Assembly: GCF_013426205.1 (NCBI RefSeq) | Contig: NC_089423.1 | Coordinates: forward strand, 2,728,001-2,792,000 | Source of the DNA: Metarhizium brunneum | Lineage: Eukaryota; Ascomycota; Sordariomycetes; Hypocreales; Clavicipitaceae | Direction of reading: 5' to 3' | Length of the DNA: 64,000 nucleotides | Part shown: one piece after another, positions 59,201-64,000 of the stretch | Numbering within the stretch: position 1 is the stretch's first letter | Layout of the letters: every line of letters begins with the position of its first letter | Notes under the pieces: generated by a model | What the model saw: the letters and a program-made list of their open reading frames with translations, nothing else | The model's database searches: none | What the model was told of the DNA's origin: nothing | Translations under genes and position numbers: made by a program

Positions 59201-62200
59201 ATACTGCCTCGGATTATGCGTGTGATTTGTTCAAAGGAAAACCCCTACCGTGTCATTGAATGAGAGGTGACTACATCATTTTGGGTCGATATTTGGAAAG
59301 TTGATACGGCTCATGCCCCCAACACGCTCGTCCACCAAGACCGTTGATGCGTTGTAACTGTTCTCTCATAGTGTTCCAACAGACAAGTAAGAATCTGTTG
59401 TCACTTTCCCTACTGTTGGAGGTATTCGGGCTGTTACTTCAAGTCCTTTTGGAGCAAAAGTTTCCACCATGTCCTCGCTGAAAACCGGTTTCGGACACCT
59501 ATTCACTCGGATACTTTCAAGAACGTAACTGGAGGCGAAGCAGCTGTTGACTTTAGACATTCAACAGAGTAAACGAAAATGCAAGGTCCGTTGTTTTCTT
59601 CACAGAAACCACCGTCTTGATTTCCTCAGTAAAGAAAAACTCTCTGGCATTGTTGCTGGAAACTGCGAGCCGTATCTGGAGCTCGCTATTAAGCATATCA
59701 AGGGGTGAATTGTTTCGCTCATTAGTCAAGTGAAATTATAAGTTATTAAGCGTATCATCGTATGAGAACAGACAAAGTTCGCCAAGCTCCTCCCGATGTA
59801 TGCAATTTATCACTTATTCCTAATAAAGTTGTAGGAGAGAAACTTGGTTCATCTATAACCAACAGGTCTTAAACTTGGCACACACAGCCGAGTACCTCAA
59901 GACGCCTCATGAATGACATGGAATAACATGAAACAACAATATCAATTATAGGCGCTTTACATGAACAGCTATACCACATATTCTTTTCGTCTTTAGAAAA
60001 CGTAGGTTGGACTTGGTCATGGATTCCTCCTGATTGTAGCGCAAAACTAAGCAACCCGCAGCTTCTGGTTCAGGAGTTTACGTCCAGTTTTCGCTATATC
60101 TCTTGGCGGACATATCAACAGCGGATGGATTTCACCAGTGTCGTATTTAGAGATTCTGCACTACCTCGACTTTCGTTGTTCACGAGCGTAAACCCGAGCA
60201 AGACACTCCATGTGCGGCACCTACCCTATATAATTATAAAAGTGCCCTCATCAGTTTCTGAGATATATTTAATTCAATCTAACCGCCGCACGGCTCGTCC
60301 TCAAGAGTCCCATAGACTAAATACTGTGACTACAGAAAGTCAGTTGCCCATTTACTGCTCATATTCGTTGACCAAGACGGCAGGCATATAATATGGAAAA
60401 CCGGGAATATGTATAGGCGCTCCAGATCCTGAAGGTTGCAAAAGGCAACTTGTTTGCTGTCATAGCAGTGTGAAGTCGCCGAGAGTCTTGACAATGTGCC
60501 GTGTGGCAGTTAGATTTGATTGCTTTGGCCGATTTCAGCAAGTGCTTCGGGGAGCTTAGTAGAAGCGAGCTCTTATGTGCAGTTGTGTTGGTTCACAGAA
60601 GGTAACTTGTAGTTGTGGCAAGTCTCTTATTATTGAAAGAGTGATGAGGGGAGAGAGGAACGGACCCGTGGAATGCCGACGAGCATAGACATCGTTAATA
60701 TACGTTATATGCGGCCATTTCAAGTCTTTAAATCGAGTCACTGTCACGTACTATATCTTGCTTCCCTGTAGTGGCTGAGGCTATCACGAGATGGCCTTTG
60801 CCAGCGCGCCGCGATGAATCACCTATCTTTTAGCATCTGACGCATGGTGATGCGTGTACTCATGGCATTGAACACGGTAAATTGCGTTTATTTGGCTTGG
60901 GTACGGCCAGACACAATATGTTTCTCTCACTGGGCCGCATTTGATGACGTAGTGCTTGTGCCATCATTTGGATAGGTCGAAAAAAAGAAAGAAAATATTA
61001 ATGAATTAATATCCTTTCGGATAAACAGGCTTGGTTCCCAGCCCCGCTGTCCTCGATCCTGGCAAGCTGGGCATTGGACGACTACATCCATATTACAACG
61101 AAGAGTTATTGGCCAACATGACTTGTTCAAGGTGAAGAATGATATCTCACGGGCCGTCCGCGGCTGATCTGGGCTATTTTTAGTCTCGGCGACTAGAGGG
61201 TCCTCCTAGTTCAGACTCATTTAGCTGTACTATGCAATTGCTGTCTTGTATCGCTAGTTTTGACTAAACGGAGCATAAGTCCAAATTGATAGAGAGGCCC
61301 GCCATGGCGACATGCCGAACGAGAAAAATGGAACAACGGGCCAGGACCCCCACCAGATACGGGCCGCAAAATGATTTCTTTGCGTGTCAAAGCCGCGGTT
61401 GTGCGAAGCTGTCATGGTATCGGCCGGGTGCCCCTGATGCATCTCTCCACAATGACGGGGCTAAGACTTGGAATCGACTTCTTTTTGACCCGGAGCGAGG
61501 CGATTCACAGCTTGCACCGGCATCTCCGCAAGACATGTGAAAAAGAAAAATACGTACCATGGCCAAGCTGATAACAATGCAGGCTTATCATAGCTGTCCC
61601 ACGTTCCTGCGTGAAGCCATTCCGCATTGGGGATGCGAAGTCTTAATTTCAACCTGGTCAAATAAGGCACGAAGAAAAAAATGAAATGCAAAATCAGGTG
61701 TTGAATGAAGGAACCTGTTCAGCTGGGCTTGGTAGCCGGCTGAGTTGCTTCACGTGCTTCTTGAACTGGATGGGGGAGTTTTCTTCGTTCTCATTACTTG
61801 CTCGCTGTTGGAAAATAGGGTTGATTTTAACAATTTCTACTCCGGATACTAGTCAGTGAGGATTATATGGTCAGTTTTACATGCCCTCCGTCTAGGTAGT
61901 CAGTCCGATCTCAAGCGAGATGCACGCCGACAGGGGCTTAAGTTCCAGATGCAGGTGGAGATGCCGGCCTGAAATACGTATCACTTATCTTCTACTGCTC
62001 AGTATCCTCGATATTCCCTGGCTTGCTGGCCTTCCGTGTCTTCTCCCGATTGTGGACCATAGCAAGGATGCGATACCGTGTTAAGGGTACTATGCACATT
62101 CGGCAAATTCATTGTGATGGCAACGATGCTCTGTTACAATCCAAGGACGAACCGAAGCAACCGATGCTTCCTGTCTGCATGCTCCAGAAAGTATGACACG

Positions 62201-64000
62201 CAGCCACAACTGCCTGAAGCACTCAGCCCTGAATAGTATTCGGTCACAAGCCAAAAGTTGCCAAGAACGTGGCAACCTAGTCTCAATATTCGGCTGTTGG
62301 CGGGCAAGCAGGTCGGTGGTTGACTTCTGACAAAGGCTTCTGGTAGGGCCGAGCTGTGACCGTTTCGGTAAGGGAAGGGAAGCCACCTTAAGCCATACTC
62401 GTCGTGTGCTGTGTTTCCACTGCGGCAGTAATAATGTGGCGGTTTGTGCCGTGGCTATTGGGGAGATTGTCGCGCATCCAGGGCAGCAAAGGGGTTACTA
62501 CGTAGCAACCTGGATCAAAGGAAGCACAAGCTTGGGGCGTCGCATGCCGTCTGCGCAGTGAAATGTAGAATATACCGAGTTGGAAATGCGCCAGCCTTTG
62601 TTTGCCATGGCTTGTTCACGCCAGAGGTCCCAGCCGAGCTCCCGCTTGTGCTGCGAATTTGTTGGGCCAAGGACAGCTCCAGGAGGCATCCTTTGAGGAC
62701 TATAAGTAATAATACTTCAGAAAGCTGCCTGAGACTGATGTTTGCTTTCTGGGAGGCGCGCCATGTTTTGTTCATAGCCATGAAGTTGTACGCGAGGACG
62801 CAGGCAGCGGAGGCCACTTGATAGTCCGATTCGCCTTCTTTTGGGTTTGTTGAGGAGGGGAAGACATGGTGTGGCGTTTTGGATGGATCCAGATGTTGGA
62901 GGCCCAATGGCCCCTGTCAGCAGGGGTTGCGAGCCTTCAAAGATGTCATGGCTGATGGGTGGGCCTGTGCAAGATAAATGCGGAGCTCTGATTGTGCAGA
63001 AAAGGGTGTCTGCCGTGGTGGTGCTGGGATCCTGGGATCCTGGGCTAGCCCGACCGAGTGATGGATGGTTTTTGCGCTGACTTGGAGAAGACAGCCGTAG
63101 GAGGGTAAGGTAACCTCTGTGACGGTCGTGTATCGGCAGCCTCGGTTGACCTAGATGCAGAAGCGTCTTGGCCGGCTTCACCGAGTTGAATGAAATTTTG
63201 GAGTTGGATACTTGCCTCGGGATGACGGACAGGCTGGAGGTCTGGACTCTGGACGAAGCTTGAACTGCATCGATGAGCCGAGCCACCGATTTTAGCAATG
63301 GTCCTTGCTGTGTGTGGGGAAGAGAGAAATGAGAGATGGGAGCCCTCTGTACGAGCAAGCGACAGCGGCCGGCCATACAAACAGAAGGCTTCTGGCAGGA
63401 GCGACCGGGAGCGTCGACGTTGCTCCGGAGGGACCTCAGTGTTTCCTGGTGCTCAAATGAGCCGCGTCTGCCAGCCCTGGCCGCTTGAGCCTTTGGATAT
63501 TTCTGAGCCTCTTGGAATGCATCGACCTGAAGAACTTGCCATCCTCGAGTGCAATTCTGAGCCTCGGAACGCCACTCGGGTACCTAAGGGCTTCAGCACT
63601 TGTGAACGGGGCACCAATAATCGAGGCTGCCGCCGTCCCAAGGGGACCGACCCCAGACGACTGCTTTTAGCTTGGCAAGATCCCCATCCACATGTTTCGC
63701 TGCTGTGTTAAGTACGAAGTGTGCGTAGTACAGCGGCCGCAAAGTACCTGATGAGGTCAACTGGTGTTTGGTACAAAATAATAAGCATCATGGCCGTCCC
63801 TAGGCACTATGTACTTGACAGACTAGCCATTGTTCAGTGTTCAGAGGGCTTGTGAGCTGGCCCAGCGTACCGACCCAGGTATCCCCGCAGGTCGCATCTC
63901 GGGCCTCATTTGGCCGCGAGTACCCCGGCAGCTAGCTCTGTTTGGGTACTGCTCAAGCTCAATCCCTCCAGCGCCCCTCCCCAGATACCTCTCCAGATAC

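Larger units (their letters stand above)
45541..64000. other. About 18.5-kb region with no supportable gene
   Basis: The first kilobase (to about 46.5 kb) is the G/A-rich (C/T-rich on the gene strand) promoter and leader of the minus-strand GATA-like gene. Beyond it, open frames are short or overlapping and none carries a recognised domain; the longest are about 250 (54.2-55.0 kb) and 220 codons (62.7-63.4 kb). The stretch 59.0-61.2 kb is more A+T-rich. Simple repeats and four TACTCCGTA 9-mers (48834, 48958, 52105, 54443) are present. A possible decayed peptidase fragment is listed separately. Confidence 0.55.

Noticed and set aside
62717..63376. 219-codon minus-strand open frame
   Set aside because: Low-information Ser/Pro/Arg-rich text with no recognisable motif and competing frames on the other strand.
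20031..64000. Transposons with terminal repeats or CRISPR-like arrays in the gene-poor zones
   Set aside because: No long direct or inverted terminal repeats, transposase motifs or regularly spaced repeats were visible by eye; a repeat-library search would be decisive.

Overview
The window reads as nuclear DNA of a filamentous ascomycete, most likely a hypocrealean Sordariomycete. The genes carry short introns (about 50-130 nt, GT...CTRAY...AG) and belong to typical Pezizomycotina families: Zn2Cys6 regulators, an RTA1-like exporter, a HET-domain protein and an AreA-type GATA-like/DUF3295 protein. The placement is inference from gene content; no marker gene was compared. I support 13 protein-coding genes. 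Splice sites were assigned by eye from reading frame, consensus sites and family conservation.

Layout. From 0.9 to 28.4 kb the window is mostly gene dense, apart from a 4.7-kb gap: a Zn2Cys6 regulator (-), a short-chain dehydrogenase (+), a SAM methyltransferase (-), an unrecognised basic protein with an in-frame stop (-), ER Hsp70 BiP/Kar2 (-), the ribosome-rescue GTPase Hbs1 (-), chaperonin subunit CCT5 (+), a second Zn2Cys6 regulator (+), an RTA1-like seven-helix protein (-), the 4.7-kb gap, a DraRnl/Rnl5-like RNA ligase (+) and a CHY zinc-finger protein (+). BiP, Hbs1 and CCT5 lie side by side, and Hbs1 and CCT5 share one divergent promoter.

From 28.4 kb to the end the window is gene poor. 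A 10.2-kb stretch with no supportable ORF separates the convergent CHY and HET genes. A 3-kb pyrimidine-biased spacer follows, then the GATA-like/DUF3295 gene, then about 18.5 kb with no gene I can support. These spacers hold T(n)A(n) palindromes, A+T-rich islands, simple repeats and many copies of the 9-mer TACGGAGTA/TACTCCGTA. That 9-mer occurs at 19 loci in the window, all outside coding sequence.

Most notable: an in-frame, stop-free 168-nt optional intron in HBS1, matching the HBS1/SKI7 alternative-splicing arrangement known in other eukaryotes; the intergenic 9-mer family; the isolated RNA ligase; an in-frame TAG interrupting the basic protein gene; and the large gene-free zones. No CRISPR array, rRNA, convincing tRNA or intact transposon was found.
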